DNA from: an uncultured Clostridia bacterium
GTDB taxonomy: Bacteria; Bacillota; Clostridia; Christensenellales; Borkfalkiaceae
Assembly (NCBI GenBank): GCA_944343275.1
Contig: CALVMH010000020.1
Coordinates: forward strand, 1 to 32,877
DNA length: 32,877 nt
Direction: 5' to 3'
The notes under the pieces were generated by a model, which worked only from the letters and a program-made list of their open reading frames with translations, was not told the DNA's origin and did no database searches. This document shows positions 9,350 to 16,872 of this stretch, in pieces. The stretch's first letter is position 1. Each line of letters begins with the position of its first letter. The translations under genes were made by a program, and so were the position numbers.

Positions 9350-9378
9350 ATTATACCATTTTCCGAAGAAAATGGCAA
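9350..9378 (-). promoter_or_regulatory. Strong promoter for the DUF4011 helicase
   Basis: On the minus strand, TTGCCA (9373-9378) and a perfect TATAAT (9350-9355) are spaced exactly 17 bases apart. Transcription would start near 9343, which rules out the ATG at 9391 as the translation start. Confidence 0.75.
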
Positions 9379-9424
9379 CTTCTGCCGCCACGTTTTCGTG
9401 AACGTATCTTCACAAATTTCGAAT

Positions 9425-9454
9425 GCGCGCCGCCGTCTTCTGACGGCGGCGCGC
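9425..9454 (-). terminator. GC-rich stem-loop ending the trmD-yraN operon
   Basis: GCGCGCCGCCGTC and its exact complement form a 13-bp stem around TTCT, 11 bases beyond the yraN stop. The downstream sequence is AT-rich but has no pure U-run. It separates the housekeeping operon from the helicase promoter. Confidence 0.65.
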
Positions 9455-9465
9455 AGTGTACTCTG

Positions 9466-9825
9466 TCAAAATGCGTTTTCAAAATATTCCAGCGAGCCGT
9501 TGAGCACGGAGGCAACGTCGAACCGGACGGGCACTTCCCGCCCCTGCTGCGTGCAAAAACACCCCGCGATCCGGCGATAGCGCTCCCGCTTTTGCGGCGT
9601 GACCGCCTCCAACGGCGTCACGAGCGGATCGCCCGTGCGCGCCTTGACTTCCACGAAGCAATACGTTCCGCCCTTGGAGCGCGCAACGATATCCGCCTCG
9701 CCGAAAGGGGTCGTGTAATTGGTTGCGACGATGCGGTACCCGCGGCGCTTCAGATAGCGGCAGGTCAGCCGTTCCGCCTTCCGTCCCAGAATTTTGTTAC
9801 GAAGGTCTTGCGATGGATCGGGCAT
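9466..9825 (-). CDS. yraN: YraN-family (UPF0102) endonuclease-like protein
   Basis: This 119-residue protein has the usual length of the UPF0102 family, whose fold is that of PD-(D/E)XK nucleases. The active-site pattern is visible as GEADIVA near residues 42-48 and FVEVKAR near 57-63 (Asp, then Glu-x-Lys). The N-terminal stretch LGRKAERLTCRYLKRRGYRIVATNY is typical of the family (motif near residues 13-37). The function is not settled; DNA repair or recombination and Holliday-junction processing have been suggested. The start at 9825 has GGAGG nearby and lies inside the end of rnhB, a 61-base overlap in another frame that is common for this gene pair. It is the last gene of the operon before the stem-loop at 9425-9454. 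Confidence 0.88.
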   Translation of the reverse strand: MPDPSQDLRNKILGRKAERLTCRYLKRRGYRIVATNYTTPFGEADIVARSKGGTYCFVEVKARTGDPLVTPLEAVTPQKRERYRRIAGCFCTQQGREVPVRFDVASVLNGSLEYFENAF

Positions 9826-10385
9826 ATCCCCACCTCCCGTATGGCGGCGATGTGCGCCGCCGTGCCGTATCCCGCATTGCGTTCGAACCCGTAGGCGGGA
9901 TAGCGTTCGGCATACGTCCGCATGAGCGCATCCCGGTACACCTTGGCAAGGATGCTCGCCGCGCCGATGCTTGCAACGAGCGCATCCCCCTTGACGATGC
10001 TGTGCTGCGGGAGCGCGATGTCCAGCGTCATGTTGCCGTCCGTCAATACCATGTCCGCGGGCGGGTCGAGCGCTTCCACCGCGCGCTTCATGCAAAGGCG
10101 GGTCGCCTGCAAAATGTTGATGCGGTCGATGACCTCGGCGGAGACTTCCTCCACGGCATAGGCGCGCGCCCGTTCGCGGATGAGCGCGGCGAGCTCTTCG
10201 CGCCGCTTCCGGGAAAGTTTTTTGCTGTCGTCGATGCCTGCGATGCGCGCCGCCTCGTCGAGCGGAAGGATGACCGCCGCGCACACGACGGGACCCGCAA
10301 GCGGGCCCCTGCCCACCTCATCGACGCCCGCCACGGCAAAAAACCCGCGGGCGGCATAGCCGCGTTCACAGTCAAGCGCGTCCAT
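9765..10385 (-). CDS. rnhB: Ribonuclease HII
   Basis: This enzyme cleaves the RNA strand of RNA-DNA hybrids and removes single ribonucleotides from DNA. The 206 residues carry the RNase HII signature: VDEVGRGPLAGPVV at residues ~20-33 with the first catalytic Asp-Glu, DDSKKLS at ~52-58, a further acidic site in LTDGN near 114-118, and the C-terminal motif HRKTF that continues into the helical tail. The start overlaps the end of rbgA by 14 bases, which suggests translational coupling. The order rbgA-rnhB is classical for Bacillota. Confidence 0.93.
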   Translation of the reverse strand: MDALDCERGYAARGFFAVAGVDEVGRGPLAGPVVCAAVILPLDEAARIAGIDDSKKLSRKRREELAALIRERARAYAVEEVSAEVIDRINILQATRLCMKRAVEALDPPADMVLTDGNMTLDIALPQHSIVKGDALVASIGAASILAKVYRDALMRTYAERYPAYGFERNAGYGTAAHIAAIREVGICPIHRKTFVTKFWDGRRNG

Positions 10386-11244
10386 CGCCGATAAGCCCCG
10401 CCGCCGCGAGGTCCTCCTCGTTATCAAGGCACACCTTCCCCAGCCTTCCCTTGCGGAAGTCGTCGAGAAGGGCAAGGGCGCCGCGCGTATAATCGGGTTC
10501 CCCGCCGCGCAGGACGAGCCCCCGCCGCGCGCACAGCGCGTCATACATCCCGAGCGGCGTACCGCCCGTGATGCCGTAGCGCTCCGCAAGGCGCGCGGGA
10601 TATTTTTCATACAGTTCTTCGAGCAGGGAGAGCGCGATCTCCTCCTTGTCGAGGATGTCGTCGTTGATGCAGCCCGCATAGGCGAGACGGCGCGCGAGGC
10701 GCTGATCGGCGAGCGCGGGCGGCATGGTGCCGGGCGTATCCAGAAGGTCGAACGCGCCGCACTTCACCCACTGTTTGGCGCGCGTGACGCCCGCCTTATC
10801 CCCCACCTGCGCCTTTCTCCCGCCCGACAGAAGATTGATGACGGTGCTCTTGCCCGTATTGGGAATTCCCGCCACGAGAAAGCGCATGGGGCGTGCCGTG
10901 CCCTTTTGGGCGAACCGCTCCCGCCGCGCCGCCACGAGCGCCTCCATCGCCGCATGCAGCGGGCGCGCAGAGGCGGAACGCGACGCCACCGTGCCCATCG
11001 CCGCGCGCCCGCTTTTTTGCACAAGGGCGATCGCCCTGTCCGCCCCGCTGTCCGCCATGTCCGCCTTGTTGAAGAGGAACAGGACGGGCTTCCCCCCCGC
11101 CATGTCCGCGAGGCGGGCGTTGTAACTCGATGCGGGCACGCGCGCGTCCAGCACGAAGAGGACGGCGTCGCACAGCGTTAAATTCTCTTCCATCATGCGC
11201 ATGGCTTTCGCCATGTGCCCGGGAAACCATTGGATGATCTTCAT
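10372..11244 (-). CDS. rbgA: Ribosome biogenesis GTPase RbgA (YlqF)
   Basis: This is a circularly permuted GTPase needed for late 50S subunit assembly. The characteristic opening IIQWFPGHMAKA begins at residue 3. G4 (NKAD) near residue 62 precedes G1 (GIPNTGKS) near residue 125 and G3 (DTPG) near 170, which is the permuted order. The C-terminal ANTAR-like RNA-binding region follows. The ATG at 11244 was chosen because family members begin at this point. The frame stays open up to a TTG at 11292, but that would add an unusual charged extension (REKVRELIRELILEL) made by a short DNA repeat. No good Shine-Dalgarno site is visible. The gene lies 98 bases after trmD, where many Bacillota have rplS. 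Confidence 0.9.
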   Translation of the reverse strand: MKIIQWFPGHMAKAMRMMEENLTLCDAVLFVLDARVPASSYNARLADMAGGKPVLFLFNKADMADSGADRAIALVQKSGRAAMGTVASRSASARPLHAAMEALVAARRERFAQKGTARPMRFLVAGIPNTGKSTVINLLSGGRKAQVGDKAGVTRAKQWVKCGAFDLLDTPGTMPPALADQRLARRLAYAGCINDDILDKEEIALSLLEELYEKYPARLAERYGITGGTPLGMYDALCARRGLVLRGGEPDYTRGALALLDDFRKGRLGKVCLDNEEDLAAAGLIGDGRA

Positions 11245-11342
11245 AAGCTCTAAAATAAGTTCACGAATAAGTTCACGAACTTTCTCGCGCAAAGGCGCGG
11301 TTTTGCTTGCGGCGGCAGGCAGCGCGTCCTTTGCCCCTATTT

Positions 11343-12011
11343 TCAGTCACCGAGAAGGTCGGGACGCATTTTTTTGGTGATGGCAACGGACTGTTCGCGG
11401 CGCCACTTGTCGATGGCGGCATGGTTGCCGCTGCGCAGCACCTCGGGAACCGTCCGCCCGCGGTATTCCACGGGGCGGGTGTACTGCGGATATTCGAGCA
11501 GATTTTCGGAGAAGCTCTCCTGCACGAGCGAAGAGGGCGAAAGCACCCCTTCCGCATACCGGATGACGCAATCCGCCACCACCATGGCGGGGAGTTCCCC
11601 GCCCGTCAGAACGTAATCGCCGATGGAGAGCTCCTCGTCGATGAAGAGGTCGACGGCGCGCTGATCGACGCCTTCGTAGTGACCGCACAGCAGCACGAGG
11701 TGCTCCTCCTCCGCGAGGGAAAAGACCATCTCCTGGCGGAACGTCCTGCCCTTGGGCGAAAGATAGATGCGCCGCGCGCGGTGATCGGGGTCCACCGCTT
11801 CGATGGCACTGCCGACGGGCTGCGCCATCATCACCATGCCCGCCCCGCCGCCGAAGGGATAGTCGTCGCACTTTAAGTGTTTGTCCTCGGTGTAGTCGCG
11901 GATGTTGACGATGTCGAGCGTCACCTTTCCTTCCCGCACGGCGCGCCCGACGATGCTCGCCCGCATGGGCGCGAACATCTCCGGAAAGAGCGTGAGGATC
12001 GTGATCTTCAT
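11343..12011 (-). CDS. trmD: tRNA (guanine-37-N1) methyltransferase
   Basis: This enzyme makes m1G37 in tRNAs next to the anticodon, using SAM, and so prevents frameshifting. The 222 residues are the N-terminal SPOUT (trefoil-knot) domain plus a shorter C-terminal domain. The motifs seen are PFGGGAGMVM near 52-61, the knot loops LLCGHYEGVDQR near 107-118 and SIGDYVLTGGELPAM near 129-143. The C-terminal domain has EYPQYTRP and GNHAAIDKWRR, which are family hallmarks. The ATG overlaps the rimM stop by 4 bases (ATGA), so the two are translationally coupled. Confidence 0.95.
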   Translation of the reverse strand: MKITILTLFPEMFAPMRASIVGRAVREGKVTLDIVNIRDYTEDKHLKCDDYPFGGGAGMVMMAQPVGSAIEAVDPDHRARRIYLSPKGRTFRQEMVFSLAEEEHLVLLCGHYEGVDQRAVDLFIDEELSIGDYVLTGGELPAMVVADCVIRYAEGVLSPSSLVQESFSENLLEYPQYTRPVEYRGRTVPEVLRSGNHAAIDKWRREQSVAITKKMRPDLLGD

Positions 12012-12508
12012 AGCACCGCCACCTCATAAAAGCGTTTTTTGCTGACGGTGATACGCCCCTCTTCCACGTTCACCTGCGTGACGACGCCGTCCGCCGCGGG
12101 GAACAGGACTTCCTTTCCGTCCATATCGGCGACATAAATGTCCGTCGCCGCCTGCCGCACGTCCGTCAGCGTTCCGAGCACGTCCCCCTCCTCCGTCACG
12201 AGGGTGCAGCCAAGAAGGTCCGCAATGTAATACCTGCCCTCTGCGGGCGCGGGCGCATCCTCGCGGGGGACTTCCAGCCGCTTCCCGCGCAAAAGTTCCG
12301 CGGAATTCCTGTCCGCCACGCCCTTCAGCCCGAGATAGACGAACCCGCCGCCCGTGCGCACGGAGAGCACCTTGTATGCGACGCCGTCCGCCATCACGCG
12401 CGAAAAGGCGCGAAAATCCTCCGCGTCGTCGGTGAACGGCATGACTTTGACTTCGCCGCGGATGCCCTGCGGCTTTAAGATCTCCCCCACCGTAAGCGTC
12501 TTGTTCAT
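12008..12508 (-). CDS. rimM: 16S rRNA maturation factor RimM
   Basis: RimM binds ribosomal protein S19 and helps mature the 30S head. The 166 residues contain the N-terminal barrel with GIRGEVKVMPFTDD (residues 14-27) and the C-terminal PRC barrel starting at YYIADLLGC (residues ~94-102). The start is set by GGAGAAG just upstream and by a 4-base ATGA overlap with tmk. The next gene, trmD, overlaps in the same way, so tmk, rimM and trmD form a tightly coupled set. The usual neighbours rpsP and the KH-domain gene are absent, replaced by tmk. Confidence 0.93.
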   Translation of the reverse strand: MNKTLTVGEILKPQGIRGEVKVMPFTDDAEDFRAFSRVMADGVAYKVLSVRTGGGFVYLGLKGVADRNSAELLRGKRLEVPREDAPAPAEGRYYIADLLGCTLVTEEGDVLGTLTDVRQAATDIYVADMDGKEVLFPAADGVVTQVNVEEGRITVSKKRFYEVAVL

Positions 12509-13134
12509 ATCTTCTCCCCGAACAGCGCATCCACGGCTGCGCGGATGTGCGACTGCGTTGTCTCCTTGTCCTCCTCGCTGCGGACGATGACGATATTCTC
12601 CTCCGCGCCGAACGTGCGGAACGCGGACAGATACCCTTCGCGCACGCGGCGCAGGCTTTCGAGCGATTCGTACCGTTCCGCGGCGCCGCGGCGGGAGACG
12701 CGCTTCATGCTCTCCTCCGGCGTGAGGTCGATGAACACGGTGAGATCGGGGCGGAAGGACTGCATGACGGGCGCATTGAGCTGTGCCACCCACTGCGCGG
12801 AGACCAGCCCGCCGTTATAGGCGAGCGACGAGAAATAAAACCTGTCGCACAGCACGCTGACCCCCTCCGAAAGCTGCTTTTCGATGCCGTTGACGGCGTT
12901 TGTGACATGGTCGAGCCTGTCCGCCGCAAACATGGCGGCAATGGCGCGCTCGTCCGCGTCGATGCGCCCCGTAAGACAGGCGCGCAGCACGGCGCCGAAG
13001 GGGGAGTCCGTCGGCTCGTGCGTCAGGGTGCAGGCAATGCCCTTCCCGCGCAGATATTTGGAAAGCAGCTTGATCTGCGTCGATTTGCCGCTGCCGTCCG
13101 TTCCCTCAAATACGATGAATTTTCCTCTGTTCAT
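12505..13134 (-). CDS. tmk: Thymidylate kinase
   Basis: This kinase phosphorylates dTMP to dTDP for DNA synthesis. The 209 residues show the P-loop FEGTDGSGKST (9-19), HEPTDS in the DR(E/P)P-like nucleotide site near 39-44, and DRFYFSSLAYNG near 96-107, which corresponds to the DRY-SxxAYQG motif. The last of these varies slightly. The lid region contains RRGAAERYESLE. The start has GGAAG upstream and lies 12 bases after the asparaginase stop. Placement directly before rimM is unusual, since tmk is more often near holB. Confidence 0.92.
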   Translation of the reverse strand: MNRGKFIVFEGTDGSGKSTQIKLLSKYLRGKGIACTLTHEPTDSPFGAVLRACLTGRIDADERAIAAMFAADRLDHVTNAVNGIEKQLSEGVSVLCDRFYFSSLAYNGGLVSAQWVAQLNAPVMQSFRPDLTVFIDLTPEESMKRVSRRGAAERYESLESLRRVREGYLSAFRTFGAEENIVIVRSEEDKETTQSHIRAAVDALFGEKI

Positions 13135-13146
13135 AGTTTCTTCCGC

Positions 13147-14136
13147 TTAAAAAATATCGTGTTCCACGGGGGTATAAAAGAGCTTTTCCGCCTCCTCCCC
13201 CTTTGCAAAGGACAAGATCCACATGAGTTTTGTAACCGTCGCCTCCAACGTCATGCAGCGCGCTTCGAGAATGTTCCCGCAGGCGCGCAGCCGCCTTCCG
13301 ACGGCGTACTTGTCGAGCGCGCTCCCCTCCCGTTCCACCTGCGTGGTGAGCGCCGCCGTTTTCCCGAGGGAGAGAAAGTGCGCGAGCCTGCCCGGAAGGG
13401 CGCCGTCCGCATAGTCGGGCAGCCCGCCCGTCCCGAAACTTTCGATGACGAGCCCGTCGCAGCGGGCGTCGAGATAGTCGAAGACGTCCGCACGCATGCC
13501 GGGGATGATTTTGAGCACGAACACGTTGCCGTTGAGCGCATGATAAAAGCGGGGCGGCGCGGTGGGTTTGTGCCCTTCGAGATAATAAAAGGGAACCCCC
13601 TCGCGCATGACGGCGACATCCGGGAAATCAATGCTGGAAAAGGCGTTGAAGCTCCGCGTGCGCGTCTTTTTGGCGCGCGTTCCCAACATGACGCTGCCGT
13701 TGAAGACGACGCGGACGCCGTATGCCCCGTCGTCCGCACAGAACAAGAAGGCGTCGGCAAGGTTGCGGCGCGCGTCGGTATCCCGCGAATAGGCGGACCG
13801 CTGCGACCCCGTCAGCACGATGGGCTTGCGGCTGTCCTGCACGAGATAGGAGAGCGCCGCCGCCGTATACGCCATCGTATCCGTTCCGTGCGTGACGACA
13901 AAGCCGTCATACGCCTCGTACCGCTCTTCGATGATGCGCGCGATCTCCAGCCAATGCCCGGCATAAATGTTGGTGCTGTCGAGGTTGAAGGGCTGCACCG
14001 TGTCCACGCGGCACGCCGCGGCGATCTCCGGGACGCAGCTCAAAAGTTCTTCCGACGAGAGCGCGGGGACGAGCCCCTCGTCCGTCTCCTTGGATGCAAT
14101 GGTACCGCCCGTGGCGATCATGAGAATGTGTTTCAT
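13147..14136 (-). CDS. L-asparaginase
   Basis: The enzyme hydrolyses L-asparagine to aspartate and ammonia. The 329 residues are typical of bacterial type I/II asparaginases. The first catalytic Thr sits in ATGGTIAS (residues 8-15) and the second triad site in THGTDTMAYTAAAL (residues ~84-97). The substrate-contact stretch TGSQRSAYSRDTDARRN also fits. There is no signal peptide, so a cytoplasmic enzyme is likely. The start at 14136 places the first active-site motif where the family has it; there is no clear Shine-Dalgarno site. It begins 4 bases after the upstream gene ends, so translation is probably coupled. The ansA/ansB assignment is uncertain, so no symbol is given. Confidence 0.9.
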   Translation of the reverse strand: MKHILMIATGGTIASKETDEGLVPALSSEELLSCVPEIAAACRVDTVQPFNLDSTNIYAGHWLEIARIIEERYEAYDGFVVTHGTDTMAYTAAALSYLVQDSRKPIVLTGSQRSAYSRDTDARRNLADAFLFCADDGAYGVRVVFNGSVMLGTRAKKTRTRSFNAFSSIDFPDVAVMREGVPFYYLEGHKPTAPPRFYHALNGNVFVLKIIPGMRADVFDYLDARCDGLVIESFGTGGLPDYADGALPGRLAHFLSLGKTAALTTQVEREGSALDKYAVGRRLRACGNILEARCMTLEATVTKLMWILSFAKGEEAEKLFYTPVEHDIF

Positions 14137-14140
14137 CGTT

Positions 14141-14773
14141 CTATTGTAATATCCGCGCAAGACGGGCAAGTTCCGCCCCGGAAAACCGCTCCGAAAGGGA
14201 GGCTTGTTCCGCCTCGGAGGGAAGCGCGCCGTCCGCACCGCACATGGCAAGGCGGGCGGAGACCTCACCCCGCGCCACCCCCGTCAACCGCCAGAGGCAT
14301 GCCGCCGTCCGCGCGGCGCATGCCCCCGTCAGCAGGGCGCAGCCCTCCGTCCGGAGCAGGACGCGCAGGGCGGGTTCCGCAGCGTCCGCGCGCACGGGCG
14401 TTATTCCGCCCGACGGCACGCCGTCGCCGAACAGCACACGGCCGTAGCGGGTAAAGCGCTTGGCGTCATAGGGCAGCCCGCCCGTCTCGAAGACGACCGC
14501 CTCCCCCATGCTGCGGCGGTACGCGCCGCATTTTGCCGACACGCTCTTCAAAAAGCGGACGTCGTAGGGCGCGGGAGCATCGTCTGCGAGCACGCGCACC
14601 ACTTCGGCGCGCTGCACCCCGTCGTGCGTGCCGACGGGCGCGAACACCTTCTCCCCGACATTCAGAGGGAATGCCGCACGGTACCAATATACCCTGTCCG
14701 CAATGTTTTCATCCTCCGCGAACCGCAGGGCGGCAAACCACCCCGTGCCGCGCCGCACATCCGCGTGTGCCAT
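14141..14773 (-). CDS. Unrecognised 210-aa protein, first gene of the asparaginase-yraN operon
   Basis: I do not firmly recognise this protein. Residues ~25-60 (YRAAFPLNVGEKVFAPVGTHDG) resemble the small beta-barrel that opens PriA-like helicases. The second half has GGLPYDAKRFTRYGRVLF and then LLTGACAARTAACLWRLTG, which faintly recalls a tyrosine phosphatase-like layout. It lacks the HCx5R signature, so it would be inactive if related. No membrane helix or signal peptide is visible. GAGGGAG lies just before the ATG. Its stop is 4 bases before the asparaginase start, so it belongs to the operon. A structural comparison would decide between the two weak resemblances. Confidence 0.6.
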   Translation of the reverse strand: MAHADVRRGTGWFAALRFAEDENIADRVYWYRAAFPLNVGEKVFAPVGTHDGVQRAEVVRVLADDAPAPYDVRFLKSVSAKCGAYRRSMGEAVVFETGGLPYDAKRFTRYGRVLFGDGVPSGGITPVRADAAEPALRVLLRTEGCALLTGACAARTAACLWRLTGVARGEVSARLAMCGADGALPSEAEQASLSERFSGAELARLARILQ

Positions 14774-14800
14774 CCGCTCCCTCGCCCGAACACGATTTTT

Positions 14801-14830
14801 GCGCCCGCCGCCTTGTCAGGCGGCGGGCGC
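14801..14830 (-). terminator. Stem-loop after the Wzz-like gene
   Basis: GCGCCCGCCGCC and its exact complement form a 12-bp stem around a 6-base loop, 22 bases beyond the stop of the Wzz-like gene. The U-run on the minus strand is missing, so it may be a leaky terminator that lets transcription enter the asparaginase operon. Confidence 0.5.
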
Positions 14831-14852
14831 ACACCACAATGCTTTTTTCTTT

Positions 14853-16193
14853 TCAGCCTTCCGGCTTCTCCGCGGGCGGCGCCTGTTCCGCGCGCTTTCT
14901 GACGGCATACTCCCGCGCGCAGACGATGACCGCCGCAACGAGGAAGGTGAGCACGAATGCCCCGACCGCCGCGAGAACAATGTTCGTTCCGCCCGAACTC
15001 TCTGCGCTCTGCGCATCGAACTCCACAAACGTGTTATCGCGGTAGATCGCCGCCGTCACGTTTTTGAGCGTCTCCGCCGCCCCGTTGAGGCGGTCAAACG
15101 ACGCCGTGAGCTTAGCGGCAAATTTCTTGGCGTTCTCGGAGGTCAGCGTTCCGTTCAGGGTCCCCTTCTCCTCCACGGCGTCGCCGAGTTTGGTAGCGAT
15201 GAGGGCGTTCTGTTCCGTATAATATGCGATCAGCTGTTCCGGAGTCGGATCGACGTCGATAACGACATTCGACGATTTCCCCGTCGTCTGCGCGGCGGAA
15301 AGCCGCATCACGGACGTTGCCGCACTCCCGCCCGCCGCCGCTTGCAGGCTTGCAATGATCTTGAGGTTGTCCTGATAGGTCTGCCTGAGCTGCGCGACGC
15401 GCTCGTCGATGGATGCCTGCGTGACCGCCTCGTCATCGCTGCCGTACAGCAGCCCGTAGCCGCCGCGCGTGCACTCTTCGGTGAGCGCCTTCCGCACACC
15501 GTCCGCATACAGACCGTACACCTCGGCGCGCAGATCGGACAGCGAACGCGAAGCCCCCTCCGCGTAGTTGACGCTGTATCCCGCGGAATAGGCAGCGATC
15601 AGTTTGTCATATTCTGCGAGAAGCGTCCGATACTCCTCGGCAAGCAGGTCGAGACGCGCCTCGAAGTTGTTGCCGTTGAACGTCTCGCGGCTGATGCCGA
15701 AGGAGAGCTCTGCCGCGCGCTGCTTGATGTCGTTCGCCGTCGCCTCCGCAACGCTGCGGATGAAGAGCTGCGCCGCCTCGCCGTTTACAAAATAGTTGCC
15801 CTTGACGCCGAGCGTATAGATGACGGAGGAAGCGGAAGAAGACGTCGTCTCCGTTTGTGCAGAGACGGAGATGTGATCCTCGCGCAGCATTTTGTCGATG
15901 TCGACGTCCTTGAACCGCTCGTCCGAATCCTTCGCCGCCTGCAACATGTCGGCCGAGATGATGTTCCGATAGAAAAAGGGCGTGCCGTCCGGATACTGCT
16001 GCACGCTGCCCGACGGATAAATGAGTTCGAAGCGCATGCTGTAATAGGTGCTCATCGGATTGAACACGAGCGCAACCAGCAGCACGGCAATCACCGTGAC
16101 CCCCGCCGAGACCGCAAGGACCAGCCATATCTTTTTTCCGATGAGGCGGCAAAGTTCCCCGAAGGTGATGCCGCTCTCCTGTTCTTCCTCCAT
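14853..16193 (-). CDS. Wzz-like membrane protein with large extracellular coiled region
   Basis: The 446-residue protein has two membrane helices, one near residues 22-45 (IWLVLAVSAGVTVIAVLLVAL) and one near 403-427. They enclose about 355 residues that would lie outside the cell. This is the layout of Wzz/polysaccharide co-polymerase proteins, and RFELIYPSGS after the first helix fits their N-terminal domain. The extracellular part is rich in Ala, Glu and Gln helices. There is no kinase domain and no neighbouring polysaccharide gene, so the role may differ from chain-length control. It has its own promoter at 16229-16257. The start is the first ATG in frame after that promoter. Confidence 0.65.
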   Translation of the reverse strand: MEEEQESGITFGELCRLIGKKIWLVLAVSAGVTVIAVLLVALVFNPMSTYYSMRFELIYPSGSVQQYPDGTPFFYRNIISADMLQAAKDSDERFKDVDIDKMLREDHISVSAQTETTSSSASSVIYTLGVKGNYFVNGEAAQLFIRSVAEATANDIKQRAAELSFGISRETFNGNNFEARLDLLAEEYRTLLAEYDKLIAAYSAGYSVNYAEGASRSLSDLRAEVYGLYADGVRKALTEECTRGGYGLLYGSDDEAVTQASIDERVAQLRQTYQDNLKIIASLQAAAGGSAATSVMRLSAAQTTGKSSNVVIDVDPTPEQLIAYYTEQNALIATKLGDAVEEKGTLNGTLTSENAKKFAAKLTASFDRLNGAAETLKNVTAAIYRDNTFVEFDAQSAESSGGTNIVLAAVGAFVLTFLVAAVIVCAREYAVRKRAEQAPPAEKPEG

Positions 16194-16228
16194 GTCGTCT
16201 CTCCCGTGATGGATTGTCAGATATTGCT

Positions 16229-16257
16229 ATTATACAAGGTTTTCGCGTCCCCGTCAA
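16229..16257 (-). promoter_or_regulatory. Promoter for the Wzz-like gene
   Basis: On the minus strand TTGACG (16252-16257) and a perfect TATAAT (16229-16234) are 17 bases apart. The predicted start lies about 30 bases before the gene, leaving room for the GGGAGAG site ahead of its ATG. Confidence 0.75.
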
Positions 16258-16306
16258 CCCTTTTCTGCGAAAATCGGGTGTATGAACGGTGAACGACGCG
16301 GCGGCG

Positions 16307-16870
16307 TCACCGCGCGCCCGCACCTTGCCCGTCCGCGGCGTATACGCGCTCTTTCAGAACGGCGATGTAGGGCAGATTGCGGTAGCGTTCGGCATAGTCC
16401 AGCCCGTAGCCGACCAGAAACCGATCCTCCACCGCGAAACAGGTATAGTCCGCCTTCGCCTCTACGACGCGGCGGGAGGGCTTGTCGAGCAGCGCGACAA
16501 CGGTCACCGACCGCGCACCGCGTTCACGGAAAAACGCGCGCAGCGTCACGAGGGTGCGCCCCGTGTCCACGATGTCCTCAACGAGGATGACGTCCCGCCC
16601 CGCAACGGAGGAGAATAAATCGCGCGTCACCTTGGGCTTCCCCGCCGAGACCGTGCCAGCGCCGTAGGAGCTGACCGCCATGAAATCCGCCTGTACGTCA
16701 ATGTCCGCCGCCCGCAAAAGGTCGGCAAAGAACACGGCGCTGCCCTTTAAGTTGCACACCGCAACGGGGAAGGCGCCGCGGAATTTTTCCGTCAGCCATG
16801 CGCCCGCCGCCTTGACGCCTGCGGCGAGCTCCGCTTCGGAAAGCAGGATGCGTTCACAATCCGAATGCAT
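16307..16870 (-). CDS. hpt: Hypoxanthine phosphoribosyltransferase
   Basis: This enzyme joins hypoxanthine or guanine to PRPP in purine salvage. The PRPP-binding motif VILVEDIVDTGRTL lies near residues 92-105 and the flexible-loop region AVSSYGAG near 65-72. The C-terminal part YGLDYAERYRNLPYIAVL is the family's substrate-closing segment. The start at 16870 (187 residues) is preferred because AGGAG lies 7 bases upstream. The ATG at 16876 would give a 4-base overlap with tilS but is only one base from that site. The pair tilS-hpt is classical in Bacillota, usually followed by ftsH, which is absent here. Confidence 0.92.
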   Translation of the reverse strand: MHSDCERILLSEAELAAGVKAAGAWLTEKFRGAFPVAVCNLKGSAVFFADLLRAADIDVQADFMAVSSYGAGTVSAGKPKVTRDLFSSVAGRDVILVEDIVDTGRTLVTLRAFFRERGARSVTVVALLDKPSRRVVEAKADYTCFAVEDRFLVGYGLDYAERYRNLPYIAVLKERVYAADGQGAGAR

Positions 16871-16872
16871 GT

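Noticed and set aside
12547-14454. Open forward frame of 635 codons
   Set aside because: It lies opposite tmk, asparaginase and the 210-aa gene, all with clear motifs, and its composition is that of a shadow frame.
14628-16292. Open forward frame of 554 codons
   Set aside because: It is antisense to the Wzz-like gene, which has its own promoter and membrane helices.
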